Positions 13,297-27,226 of a stretch of DNA of 64,000 nucleotides are shown one piece after another; the first letter of the stretch is position 1; every line of letters begins with the position of its first letter. The position numbers were made by a program, and so were the translations under genes. The notes beneath the pieces are model-generated. The model was not told the origin of the DNA. It saw only the letters and a list, made by a program, of their open reading frames with translations, and made no database searches. The DNA comes from Hypomesus transpacificus (taxonomy: Eukaryota > Chordata > Actinopteri > Osmeriformes > Osmeridae). Where the stretch lies: NCBI RefSeq assembly GCF_021917145.1, contig NC_061074.1, forward strand, positions 5,465,837 to 5,529,836, written 5' to 3'.

Positions 13297-15746
13297 AATG
13301 GGAGGCAGAGAGACAACGTGCAAAGGTCTATGATTTCTGCTTGTGTTTGGGTTTTGCCATGTCTCCGTTGAGCTCATTAGCAGATCTAATTAAGACAGAG
13401 CTAATTAGCCAGATCTTACTGTCATGAAGGAACCATACTGGTTATCTGGACCAGTACAGCCGGCATGTCCATCTGTCTGCATGTTTCTGTCACACCCAAA
13501 TACATGATGGTAAAGCTTAAAAGGTAATTGTGTGCATGTGTGTGTGTATGTGTGTGACAGAGGCACCACCTGTGACTGTGCAGCAGAGTCGTGAGTCACA
13601 GTAATTGACAGTAATGAACTGCATAACGGAGGTAACTGAGCAGCTGTGGATGGTGTGGGCAGGAGAAAAAGAAAGGGATGAGGAGGAGGAGAGAAAGAAC
13701 AAGGGAAGAAGAGTCAACAGTACATTTACATGTATTCATGTAGCAGACGCTTTTGTCCAAAGTGACTTCCAAGAGAGAGCTTTACAAAAGTGCATAGATC
13801 ACTGTAGAGGAAGTAGAGGAAGAATGAAAGATCACAAGTCAAGAGTAGGGCAGGAATCCTGTAGGTGCAGGAGGAGAATGCAGGGATAGTAAGCCGGTGA
13901 AGGAAAAACGGAGTTCAGGTCCAAATAGAATAGAATATCTTTATCGTCATTGTATACTGTACAACAAAATTGGAGGCAAACCTCCTCAGGTGCACTGAAT
14001 ATAAGTTTATAAAATAAGATACAAATGTAAAAAGATTAAGACTATAAGTAAAAAAACACTCACACACATCCATCACATTCCACATCTCCCTAAAATTGCA
14101 CATAAAAAGTTAGAATATTGCACTTAAAAGCTTATATGTACAGCAGCATTTAAGGTGACTACGGCTCTGGGATAAAAACAGTTTTTTAATCTGTTTGTTC
14201 GTGTTTTTATTGTTCTGTATCATCTGCCCGAAGGCAGCAGTTCAGAGTATGTCCCGGGTGTGATGAGTCGAGTAAAATGTTTTTTTGCTTTTTTGAGGCA
14301 GATGGAAAACAGATGGAAAGAGATAAGGAGAAAGAGACATGAATAGGACTGTCTATAGAGGCAATAGACTGAGACTGTGTGAAAGACAGACATCCGGCGA
14401 GAGTACAAGAACTAAAGGGGAGAAACTGAGGAAGAGCGGGGTCTGCTTTCTGACTCATCCCACTCCTCCTTACCCATTTCCCCTCTACTCTGCTCCCCTC
14501 AGCCCTCCCTTTGGAAAAAAAGGAAAGAGAGGATGAAGGAAGCAAGTGAGGAAAAAAGAGAAAAAAGAGACACACAGAGAGAGTGAAATAGCAAGTGAGT
14601 GAGAGAGAAGCAATGGGGAAGAGAAAATAATGACAAGGAGTGAGAGCGGTAGCTTTGTATTGCTTTACATTCTGATCAACTTCTTCCTCTCTTCGCCTTC
14701 ACCCCCCTTTTTCTCTTCAAATGGCACTCGCAAAGATGAGCTGCCTCTCTCACACCAGGGATTTGCACATGTGTACCTCTAGAAGGCCCCCTGAATACCG
14801 ATGACAGGAAGTGTGAAAATGAAAATCTTCAACACTTTTCATTCCCAAGCCAGGAATTCATGATAGTTAAGTGAGGTGATGGAGAGAGAGAAAGAGAGAG
14901 AGAGGGGATTGGGGGGAGATAAATACACAGAATGAAAGAGAGAGAGGGAGAGGGACACGGCGTGAGAGAACAAAAGAGAGAATGATGAGACAAGGTTTCA
15001 ACTTCAATAACCTACTTTAGAGTCTTCAGTCTCACTCAAGAAGACAAAAAAAAGGGATTACGTCTTGACTTTCACATTTAAACCCACGGATCAGAGCAAG
15101 ACGCTAATCAAAGTAGGAATGAGGCTAACATTTACACAATCCTTCCCACAGATCTGTTTCCTCTTCCCCTGCCTAGTGGAAGGTAACTGCCGAAGCTAAC
15201 ACTGCAGAGCAATGTGCAATGGTCCATTGACCTTGAGTGATCGCTGCTGTACACTTTAATGCGGCCTAATGAAGTGAGTAGGTGGGTGACGCTAGAACGC
15301 ACTGGACCTAAAATTACATTTGAATTTATGAGAATATAATACACTACACCACATTATCCTGTTGATCTGTGTTACAATGAACCTTACGTTAGAGCCAGGG
15401 CTAGTTATTTGTAGTAGGAACTTAGACTTCATTTGTCAAATCCCGTTTAAAATGTGGATTTCAATGGGAACCGACAATTAAGGACTTGCAATTTCCAGTT
15501 CATGTCATTTAAAATGTGAAAACACTTAAGAGGGGAGGAGAGTTTCCGGAACCTTGTATTATGTTGCGTGAGAGGAAAGATGGAAGGTCTTTACAAGTGG
15601 CTCACAGATTTAAGAAGAAAATGGCCTTTGGAGACAGATGCCTTTTGCTTCATGCTCCTGTTGTCACCATCCAACATAAACTCGTGTCCACAGCCTCCCC
15701 CCCCCCCCCCCCCCTCTCGCCCCCCCCCCCCCCCCCTCTCGCCCCC

Positions 15747-15777
<31 letters not shown>

Positions 15778-18700
15778 CCTCTCTCGTCAATCCCAATCAT
15801 GCATCATTGGCCTGTAAGAGAGCCATCAATGGCTTTAGGCTGTCTGTTCAACAGTCCATCTTTACATCGTTAAACAGCATAGGCTTGATGGTAAGTATAC
15901 ACACGCACACACATGCTTTAATGAATGTCTTCAGAACAGCTTTAGAGCACTAAAGATAGGGGGTTTTGAAGACAACATGATACCTGTGTAATTGGGAAAC
16001 AAACAATCACACAAGCAAAACATGCATCCTTGAAAAAGACTACCAAACACTAAAGCTTACACGCATGCACACACAGTCAATGAATGATGTGTGCTTAACT
16101 GTTTGGATAACATCACCTTGTGGATTCTCGTCCTATCTTGACATCTGTCACAACCAACTCCCACCTTTGTTTTTGAAGAAAAATAAATTAAATACATTCA
16201 GCCTCACTTTTTTCTATATTTTCTCTTAATTCTCATTATTTTCAATCCGGTTTTCTCTCTCTTTTATACAACACGCCTTTTATTCAAAAGTGTTGCTTTC
16301 GCAGAATCAAAATGAGATTGATTTAATCTCCTGTACAATTCCCAACCAACATTACAGTTACAACATTCTCAAAATGACACACAGGGCAGAAATGTTTAGA
16401 CAAAGTACATTGGTAATAGTTATTTATCTACCTACGTAATTAGCTGTGCGCAGCACTAGTTGTGTTTTACATTACACTTTTAATGAGGAACATTTTGAAT
16501 GTAGTCTCAATACGCCAGCATTTGCCTCCGTTTTATTGATCTGTGGTCTTTGAAGTGGATTGAATCATGTTTGTTTTATGCACCAGTGTGCTCCAGTCTA
16601 GACACTAACTATCCTGATTGCACAATTACAGCACCAAGCATAAAGCTGTTTGGTTGAAACGAGGCAGTTGGTGTGTTACATTCTTTTGCCATGGAGATGA
16701 TTCTACATACTAGGTTGTGATGGATTTAAAGGGTATTTTTCAGATGCTTTTCCGTGTATGATTTTAAAATTTCTTTAGAATGTGTGTATTTAAGCATAGA
16801 AATGCTAAATATGTGGCTGATCCATGTATCTCCTTAAGGACAGTACCTAGCAAGTCAAAATGGCCCTTCCCATCTCCTTATACTCTCCATCCTCCTTTCT
16901 CTGTCCCTCTCCCTGGTCTTCCCCTCACCTTTTCACCCCTCACCTTGTCTTTCTCTCTTTTCATCCATCTCTCAATGTCTCTCTCACCAAGTCTTGTTCC
17001 TTGCCCAGTGGCGTAACTATAGGGAGTGCAAGGAGTGCAGCTGCACTAGGGCCCGTGGCGAAAGGGGGCCCGTCCTCGATCTCACCGTAAAAGTGAGACA
17101 ACCTGACCGGGCAACTTCAGGCAATCTGACCGGGCCCCTTGCACCGCTGTGATACCGCAAATTGATGTTCACATATGATCCAGTCTTATCAATTCGCAAA
17201 CATTTCTCAATTATGGTGTCAGTTATTCAGAATTATGAGCTATCACCTGCCCAATAAACATTTAAAAACAGTCAGTGTTAACAACAGCAAATAATTAATT
17301 TTTCCTCATTTGCCTTTTGCTGAATTAAACAAATGTCGTTTTTATTAAGTAATATTGCCCTCGAAAAATAGCAAGGATGTCTGGGTAATATTGTTGTCAA
17401 AGATTCCCGCCCACCCACACACGATTGTTCCCATCCAGTTGTTGGAATACCACAGACAGTTGTTGTTGGGATACTACAGTTGTGTTGCATTAGCGTTTTT
17501 AAGCGAATTAGGCTACCCCATGCCATGCCCTTTAACATAAACGTGGCTCCAGAAAGCGGCAGGAACGAAAAGAGCAAGATGTAAGGGTGGCAAAGCTGTC
17601 AAAACTATCCTCATTTGGATTGTGGCGAAGCGTGTTGAAGAGGACGCTACGTCTGACCCCCAGCCCGGCAACAGCAATGAGTGTGAAACTCAGCCACCAG
17701 GGTAGGCTAATAATTACATAACGTTTACTGTCTGGTGTATGCAGTTGACATGGCTATTAAACGTCATAAAAATGCACATATAGGCCTAGGCTACCAGGCA
17801 GCGGCCAGGTTAGATTTAGTAAACTATGTTCAGGATGTAGTCGGAAAATAGCTAAAGCTAGATAGACTAAATGTAAACTAGCATATCTAACGAACATAAA
17901 ATCAAATATTCACCATCGAAGTGACAGTTTGTTTTTTAATAGTACCCAGATAGCACACATGACAGATCGAAACGTCATTCATAACGTCGGATAAGCGTTG
18001 GTAAATGATCAGATTTTCTTCTCATCTCTGTGCTCTATTTCAAACGTCGCAGATATGTCGGCTCATGACTGACTGTTCCATTATGCTCATTCCGTGTTGT
18101 AGCAAGCATAATCTAGAGCCAGAGACTCGCGAGTCAGAGCCGTTCACTTTTGAAAACAGTCATCTATCTTCACATAGAAGGAGCAGTCGTTACCCTTAAT
18201 TGTACATCATGAGTAGCCTAAATTTTCTTGCGCATCGCTAAACTGAAAACTCAATAATTTCGCCTGACGATAGGTCGGTAAGGGGCCCGTTGGTGAGATC
18301 TGCACTCGGGCCCGCCAAGTCCTTGTTACGCCGCTGTCCTTGCCATCCTTCTCAGTAGGTTTATTGCCCTCTTTATCTATTGCCATTTCTCTATCCCTTC
18401 TTCCTTCCTTCCCTCCCTCTCTCATCCCCTCCCTTCTCTCTCCTTCGTTCCCATGGCCTCTGAGGGCAGGTGTTCACACAAGGTGATTAAATATTGATTC
18501 ACCTGACCTGCCCATCAGTTACCCAATCACATGGGGAAAGAAGAGGTGAAGGGGAAGGAGAAAACAGAGGAGCATAGAGCTGGCAGATTTTTTTTTCATC
18601 TCATGGTGTGGCTCTTCGGGGGGCCAGAAACAGACAGTTTCAACGGAAATCAATGGCTAGGCCTCCCTGTGTCCACTCAGTGAGGAGTTTATCTAACACA

Positions 18701-19156
18701 CAAACATACACCTGTGGATTGGTTTGTAAGCCAGAGTCAGAAATGTCATTGGTGATTCATTCATTTCTATCATTCAGGTAAAAGCACCTTTATGCATGGC
18801 ATGGCCATGTTTACTCTCCCTGTCATAGCTTTTTCAGATTTTCCACCAAATGTCTTTTTTAAATGCAGTCTAGCCTAAAGCAATTGAGTGTTACAGTGCA
18901 AACACTTAACCTTAACATAAAAAAGGCTATGCTGATTTACATAATCCAATCGCAGAGATAATAAACTCATGAATTTGCTCAGTTAAAATGATTGACTATG
19001 GCCCTTAATCATAATGCTGTGAGTGGTCCATGGTGGATTCCCTCACTTCAGTGACAGGTTTAAAGGCATTAGAGTATGAAATATGCCGCAAGAAATCCCA
19101 AAGCTGCAACATGTAGTGTAGTGTGTGTACTGTGTGTGTGTGTGTGTACTGTGTGT

Positions 19157-19187
<31 letters not shown>

Positions 19188-22100
19188 GGGGGGGGCAGTG
19201 ATCGTGAGACAAACGGTACGTATGAGCGTGGGTGTATTTTTGTGATAGTGTGTACAAGTTTGTGTTCCCCTTTAGGGACTCAAAGAGTTTCTATTGCAGA
19301 GTAAATGCTAATGAGAGCTGAGGGGTCGGCAGAATACTTGGGATTGACCCGTCATGATTCTTCTCTGGCTGTCCTCACCTCACCTCTCTTCTCTTTACTC
19401 CACCCTCCGATCTTTCCCCACACATACCTTGCTGTCTCTCAGTCAAAGCTCCAACTGAAGACAACTAAAACAGATTTCCGGGAACTATCTTAGCTCCTTA
19501 TCCTATTGATTTTTGTCTGAATCTCTTGCAGGGCGCTCAGAGGAAATCCAGTCATACTTCTGTAGGGTTGTCAGTGCCTCAGCTTCAGGTGTCACACACA
19601 ATAATCAAAGAGGTGAAGATTCGAGTAAACCAATGTGTGCAGCTCACCATGGTTACACTCACTGGTTGTGCAGCTCACCATGGTTATACTTAGTGGTTGT
19701 GCAGCTCACTATGGTTACACTCAGTGGTTGTGCAGGTCACCATGGTTGCACTCAGTGGTTGTGCAGCTCACCATGGTCACACTTAGTGGTTGTGCAGCTC
19801 ACCATGGTTACACTCAGTGGTTGTGCAGCTCACCATGGTTACACTCCATGGTTGTGCAGCTCACCATGGTTACACTCAGTGCTTGACACAGTGTATATAA
19901 AAATAATTTTGTTTCTGACTATTTATGCTCGAATGACATTCTTTCAGTTTTTATAATTATAGACATTAATTATAGAATCAACAGATGGCACAGACATTTA
20001 AGAGGGTGCACTACAGTTTGCTATGGCGTTTGGGTAGTTGTAGTTTGTATTTATTGGCTGATTGTGTAATGACTGTTTGAAACACCTTGTCCTCAACCTG
20101 TAGAGATGAGACAGGTAGTTGTGAAGACACCAAGGGGCCATGAAGAAGAGGGGCCCTGAAAACTGAAGCCCGCCTTCATCTCTCTTTCACAACTCTGTCT
20201 ACATTTAGAAATCCTTCCCAACACCCTCTTTTCCGACCACTGGAAATTCTCTCTTACACACACGTACAGACACACACACACACACACGCACACGCACACA
20301 CAGACGCCTCCCCGCAGCTCAAAGCTCAATCAGCATAAACTCTGTGTGACAATCACCATGATTAGTGCTCCACTACAAACATAATGAGCACATCTGCCGT
20401 CTCCCAAGCAAACCATCCATTTTCTGTAACGCGAGATGAAGTCAGGGTGGCACTGTCTCTGCAAACACTGGCATACAGAGCCATTTAGAGTCTCTACAGG
20501 GCCCTCGCTGCACGGCTCTGCTGGCAACAAACGGGCACTTTCATTGCTGCCTACCTACTGCAGCATCGGAACCAGAAGTACTAACGATTCTACCAGATTA
20601 CGATTTCCATTGCGAGAATGTATTTTCCTTTCGTGCAGTACACCCTACTAAGTGCTGGTGTAGCTCAACACAGTTGACATTCAGCCGACTGCTGGGTGAG
20701 AAAAAAAGAGTCTGTTACATAGACAAAAATACTGACACTGACTGACAGACAGATGAGAAAGGGTGATATGAGTTGGAGAGGTGGATGGAACATTGCAGCA
20801 TAATGGAACATGGCAGTATAATAAAGGGGGGCAGGCAGAGCTGATTGACTGTGAATTAAAAAAAACATGACAGACAACATGGGTGGTCAAGCCACACCAG
20901 GTATGCAAGAAGTTTGAAAATGTCACCTGCCATATCCACTAAGCAGACTAAGACCTACAAGCTAGCCCAAATAGACGCCAACTGGGGGTTTTCTATCCTC
21001 CAGCAAGAGCATAAGTGTTAAAGTTTGTTTGCATTACAGCACATGTATTACAGCACATGGTTTTCTATCCTCCAGCAAGAGCATAAATGTTAAAGTTTGT
21101 TTGCATTACAGCACAAGTAATGTTTGCATTACAGCACATGTGAAATAAGTTAAGTGCTAGCCTGTCTACTTTTGCAAGTTGTCAAAGCAAGACTTCAGCC
21201 TGTGAAATCAATGTGAAACATGAAATCTCTTAGGACCTCCTCGAAAATTAGATGATTCATCTCAAGGGTCTTATCCTAATAAATACATTTCAACTACTCA
21301 CAAAACAAGCAGGGCAACACTTATGAGTAGCTTGTTCTTATCCTACAACAAGCTACTCAATATGTGGTAAGTGGCGGCCATGGTACCTATAATATTCTGC
21401 TGCATGGCCCATGCTGACATATATATCAAATATTATTATTTATGTATAGAATTTCCCTATAATCCTTAAACCATAATAGTATTGCAGCAGCATAGCTAAC
21501 CCTGCCCGAGGGCGTGTCGCCCAGGCACAACAGAAACAAACGCCCCCCCTTCTCGTCTGCTCGCTCCCCCCATTCCCCCATCCTATCCCCCCTCCCTTCA
21601 CTCCCTCCCTCTCTCTCCTTCTCACACACAAACACACTGCCAGCTGAGGCCAGGGATGCAACAACATGTCTAATAAAATAAATATCAAGTGAGACCACCT
21701 ACATAGACGAGTTTGCAGTTATGTAAGGATGTAGTGTGTGTGCGCATTTCTGCATGCAATGTGTCTGATACACATTGTAGTCTGATACACATCATATACA
21801 GAAACACACATGCTTTGACCATACAGGGGATCTAAATGTGCGTGTGTGTAATGCACAGTTGTTTGTCTGAACAAACCCTGGCTTGTTTTTAGTGCAAGTC
21901 TATGTGCTACAGCACATGCATGTGTGGACAGTGTGTGTATGTGTTCACTGCAGAGTATGTTATTGTCTTCCACCAAGTGAACACATCCATGTGAGGAGAG
22001 CCAGGTTGTCATGGAGACCAGATATAATCAGTGGAATACCTGAAGCTTTTTATCTCCGATGACTTCCAGCTCTCGGCACTCGCAATTAGCTCCACTAGTG

Positions 22101-25100
22101 CTGCTAGTATGTATGTGTGGCGTGCATATCCAGATAAAAAATAAATCTCCCTGGTCTCTAGTGATGTCAAGATCTCGTCACTAAATGATCTGTCCCCGTC
22201 TCCACGAGCATGAACACATGCAGACAGCTTTAGAAAAGTGTCTGGGACTTTTAATCCAACTTTGGACAGGTGTATTCAGGTGGATGACATCACAACAAGG
22301 TTGGATTTCTCCACAGTCTTGTGAACTGTTAAATCATGTGACAAATCAGACTTTAATACCCCCGTACCTTTAATTCACACTAATCCACAATCCCAAATCT
22401 TTCTCCATGTTTTACAATGGGATTACACTACCTAGCATGGCGGCTCCCATTATAATTCTTGGTGCAAAATCTTCCCATTAAAATGCAGTGCATGTAGCGG
22501 ATCGATTAGTCTGCATTATAGAAAGGTTTGTCCTCCTAAACCATTCTTAGAAATAATTCCCAACAGCTGCCTCACTGTTCTAAAATGATAACTCACACAT
22601 GTCTGCATACAGAAACACAAGACAAACACATTTAATCTACTGAAATATACATTTGTGAACTTGCAATGTCATGAAAGGGATTCACAGACGCTTACAGAGA
22701 CCATTTATAATAACTGAAAAAGTAGAGAAAGGAAGGAAGGAAACTTGATGAATCTTGTCCATCCAACATAATTGGTGTTGTCAATGTGTAAAAGTATGTG
22801 TCACATATGTACTGTATGCTAACACACAGCGAACTAGGATATACGTACACGCATATGCACTAGTTTGGGAATCCAGCTCGTCATATACTGTATCAAACTG
22901 GTTTAAGACTAAACACTCACTAGGAGTTGACTGGCTGCAGAGTATTCTATAAATAGACACGGTTTGGGGCACACATGCATGCAATCAAGCACACACGCCA
23001 GCACATGCATTCACACTGAAGCCACATCCATTTGTGAGTAGTAGCTAATTGCACAAGATCCTAGCAGAGAAAAAGGCAGAAGATGGTTGGTTTGCAGACA
23101 TGAGTGTAAGGTCTGGCTATACTAATGGCCTCATTAGGAAACTCATGACCATGTAATGACAGTCACCCAATGGAAGGAGCACAGGCACCTAAACCTCAGT
23201 TGGCTGTCTCCTTTGATAATACAGACTTAAAGGTTTGCCATTTAGAAACAACAGCTCCTATAAATGGCAAGAAAATTAACTTTAAAGCTATCTCTGAACT
23301 TGAAGCATGACTTAAAGGTAACAGTATGATGAAATAGCATGAGTTTCAAATAATTGGGCATGTTAAGGACAAGATGAAGGATATTATGCAATGACAACTG
23401 GAAATCCCTATAAGGAGACAAAACCATTAAGGTATTACGTTTACTGCTTCGGTAACTGGCGTGACCTCAAACTATGCTCTCAAACCCACAAATAAGTACC
23501 AATTATCACTTCACAATCTAAATAGAGTTGCTCTTTTTACTTACGGACAGCTCTGGAGAATGGGCATGGAAGCGACATGGAAGAGTTAAATGAAGGGCAG
23601 TTGGTAGAGTTGATTAATCAATATAGCAGGTGAGAGGCTACAGGTGGTGACGCAGTTACAACTAAGATGAAAGTCACTGGTTAGTTATTGAGACTGGGTC
23701 AGCTCTTACCATTATACCTGATTTTAAATCCTGACCATTAGACTTATGGTCTAATATCATATTCTAAAACTGGTTGTTCCCATCCTTGATTGTGATTGGC
23801 TATATTGCATTCCATGCCATTGTAAAATCCGGCATAACCTCACAGGTTGTCCTCATAACATTCTTTAACATTCCAGATTACTGCGCATCGAATATTTCAA
23901 ATTGAAAAAGACGGCAAAGGTGTCTATCTGGCTGTTGCGTGGCAACGATTTATGTAGGAACTATACTTTGTAGTAGCGGAAGAATGACTGTTTATTATTA
24001 AACTATTTTGTTTCTAATAGTTTTTATTGATGAAACCATATCAAATATGTGTAGTAACAGTTTTAGAAAAGCAATAAGCCCCGCGAGTCCGTGGTTTACG
24101 CTGATTTTAGAACAGGTATGACGAGTCCGTGGTTTACGCTGATTTTAGAACAGGTACTCCGCTTCGCGTCGTGCCTAACAACTCCCCTTACCTGTTCTAA
24201 AATCAGCGTAAACCACGGCCTCTTGGGGCTTATTGCTTAAATACACAACTCTTAAACCAATACTGCAGAGGGAACCACCTGAGTAACCGTGACATCAATT
24301 GGAAGACTTGAGGAAGCAAAAAGAGGAAACAGGATGTGATGTAGGCCTAATGGAACAATATGATGTGAAGTGCCTTGCCCAAGGACACAACGTCATTTGG
24401 CACAATCGAACCGGCAACCTTCAGATTACTAGCTCGATTCCCTAACCGCTCAGCCACCTGACTCCTGGACAGGCTGACTGTAGTTCACTATAGTTGTCCA
24501 TACAGATACGTACTGCAACAGGTAGACGACAATGTAGAGATCCTAACAAAAGAGAACCCTGCAACCCATCAAGAGGCTCACACTGCATAATGAGTTCTAA
24601 CTCCAGTCCTAGCCTATATGTACCTGGTACGAACATATAGGCTATTAACCAAACATACACAGTACCCATGAGATTTTGCTTAATTATTTATATTACTCAT
24701 TCAGATGAGAGAACAAATTAAACAAGTACAGCCTCAAACTCCCATTGCAGTTCAGTTTTTTTAATACATTTTATCTATCTCTTCCCAGTGCTGTATAATA
24801 ATTCTGAGATGGTAATTGCACCCACCACCCCCTGTCACCCCCCCCCTTCCGCCACCCCCCCCTCCCCCCCTAAAACACCCACACATGCGGCGGTAGGCGC
24901 CTCACTTTGGAATAATGCGGTAATGAGTCACGAGGATGCAATTTTAACACAGATGCATTTGTGGGCCTGGGAAGCCCAATGTTGGCTGACCCCAAAGAGA
25001 TCTCCCACAGTGCGGAGTGTTTTGGAAATGCTGTTGATATCGCACGTCGACAGATTTCTCACGACATAAATGTAATACAGAGTGTCGTGAACATTTCAGG

Positions 25101-27140
25101 AGATGAGGTACTGCACTTTAACACTCTGGTAAAGTGTCACTGGAATGGCTGCATTTAAATCAGATGCTTTTGTTAGTTATTTAACTAGGACTCAAATGCT
25201 ACTATGGCTAAGAGGTAAGTTCACAAACAGGCTTTGAAATTGTTTCAGAAATACTGCTGCCTCTTGTGCATCACATTATAGATGTACAAAGGAACCCCTT
25301 GCATTAGCTGCTTGATTTTCATAATCTTGCAAGAGAAGGTAAGCTATGGGTCACCTGACCTTCAACAATGACTGATACACAATGCTGCACAAACTACACA
25401 TACAGTGCCCTCCAAAAGTATTGGAACAGTGAGGCGAATTCCTTTATTTTTGCTGTAGACTGAAAACATTTGGGCTTGACATCAAATAATGAACGTGAGA
25501 CCAGAGATCAACGTTTCAGCTTTTATTTCCAGGTATTTACATCAGGATCTGATGCACAACTAAGAAAATATCACATTTTGTTTGAATCCACCCATTTGTC
25601 ATGTGATCAAAAGTATTGGAACAGATATACTTAAAACATATTTAAGTGAATAAGACTTAATATTTAGTTGCAAATCCTTTGCTTTCAATAACTGCAGCAA
25701 GTCTGTGACCCATTGACGTCACCAAACTTTTGCATTCTTCCTTTTTGATGCTTTCCCAGGCTTTCACTGCAGCCTCTTTCAGTTGTTGTTTGTTTTGTGG
25801 GGTTCCTCCCTTCAGTCTCCTCTTAAGCAGGTAAAATGCATGCTCTATAGGGTTTAAGTCTGGAGATTGACTTGGCCAGTCTAATACCTTCCATTTCTTG
25901 CCCCTGATGAACTCCTTTGTTGTTTTGGCAGTGTGTTTTGGGTCGTTATCTTGCTGCATGATGAAGGCTCTGCCAATCAGTTTGGTTGCATCTTTCCTTA
26001 AATTGGCAGACAAAATGTTTCTGTAGACTTCCGAGTTCATTTTGCTGCTGCCATCATGTGTTACATCCTCAATGAAGATTAATGAGCCCGTCCCAGAAGA
26101 AGCCATGCAAGCCCAAGCCATGACATTACCTCCACCGTGTTTCACAGATGAGCTTGTGTGTTTGGGATCATGAGCAGTTCCTTTCTTTCTCCAAACTTTA
26201 GCCTTTCCATCACTTTGGTAAAAGTTAATCTTTGTCTCATCAGTCCATAAAACTTTGTCCTAGAATTTTTGAGGTTCATCTCTGTACTTTTTGGCAAATT
26301 CCAGCCTGGCCTTCCTATTCTTCTTGCTAATGAGTGGTTTGCATCTTCTGGTGTAGCCCTTGTACTTTTGTTCATGAAGTCTTCTGCGAACAGTAGATAG
26401 TGATACCTTCACTCCTGCCATCTGGAGGTTGTTGCTGATCTCACTAACAGTTGTTTTAGGGTCTTTCTTTACAGCTCTCACAATGTTTCTGTCATCAACT
26501 GCTGATGTTTTCCTTGGTCTACCTGTTCGACGTCTGTTACTTAGTACACCAGTAGTTTTCTTCTTCTTCAGGACATTCCAAATGGTTGTACTGGCTATGG
26601 CCAATGTTTCTGCAATGGCTCTGATTGATTTTCCATCTTCTCTAAGACTCACAATTGCTTGTTTTTCACCCAAAGACAGCGCTCTGGTTTTCATGTTGTT
26701 TTCACCTCTGAATACAGTCTGCATAGACAAAACCTATCTTACCCAATCTGAACCTGAGTGTAGACATTCAGTGGTATTTATTGATTGAATAATGTATGTA
26801 ATAGGACACACCTGGGCAACAAAACACACCTGTCAGTCACATGTTCCAATACTTTTGCTCACGTGACAAATGGGTGGGTTCGAACAAAAAGGTGATATTT
26901 TCTAATTTGTGCATCAGATCCTGATGTAAATACCTGGAAATAAAAGCTGAAACGTTGATCTCTGGTTTCACATTCATCGTTTGATGTCAAGCCCAAATGT
27001 TTTCAGTCTACAGCAAAAATAAAGGAATTGGCCTCACTGTTCCAATACTTTTGGAGGGCACTGTAGACATATTACACACAGATGTCACTCAGCTGCAAAA
27101 TTATCAAATGAACTGCCTCAGTGCCTCCACAGAGTGTGTC

Positions 27141-27226
<86 letters not shown>

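Noticed and set aside
19513..19956. 147-codon frame with repeated [17 protein letters not shown] peptide
   Set aside because: Artefact of the 31-bp minisatellite.
24390..24466. Functional tRNA gene
   Set aside because: Pol III boxes are visible, but no complete acceptor stem and the repeat tail point to a SINE.
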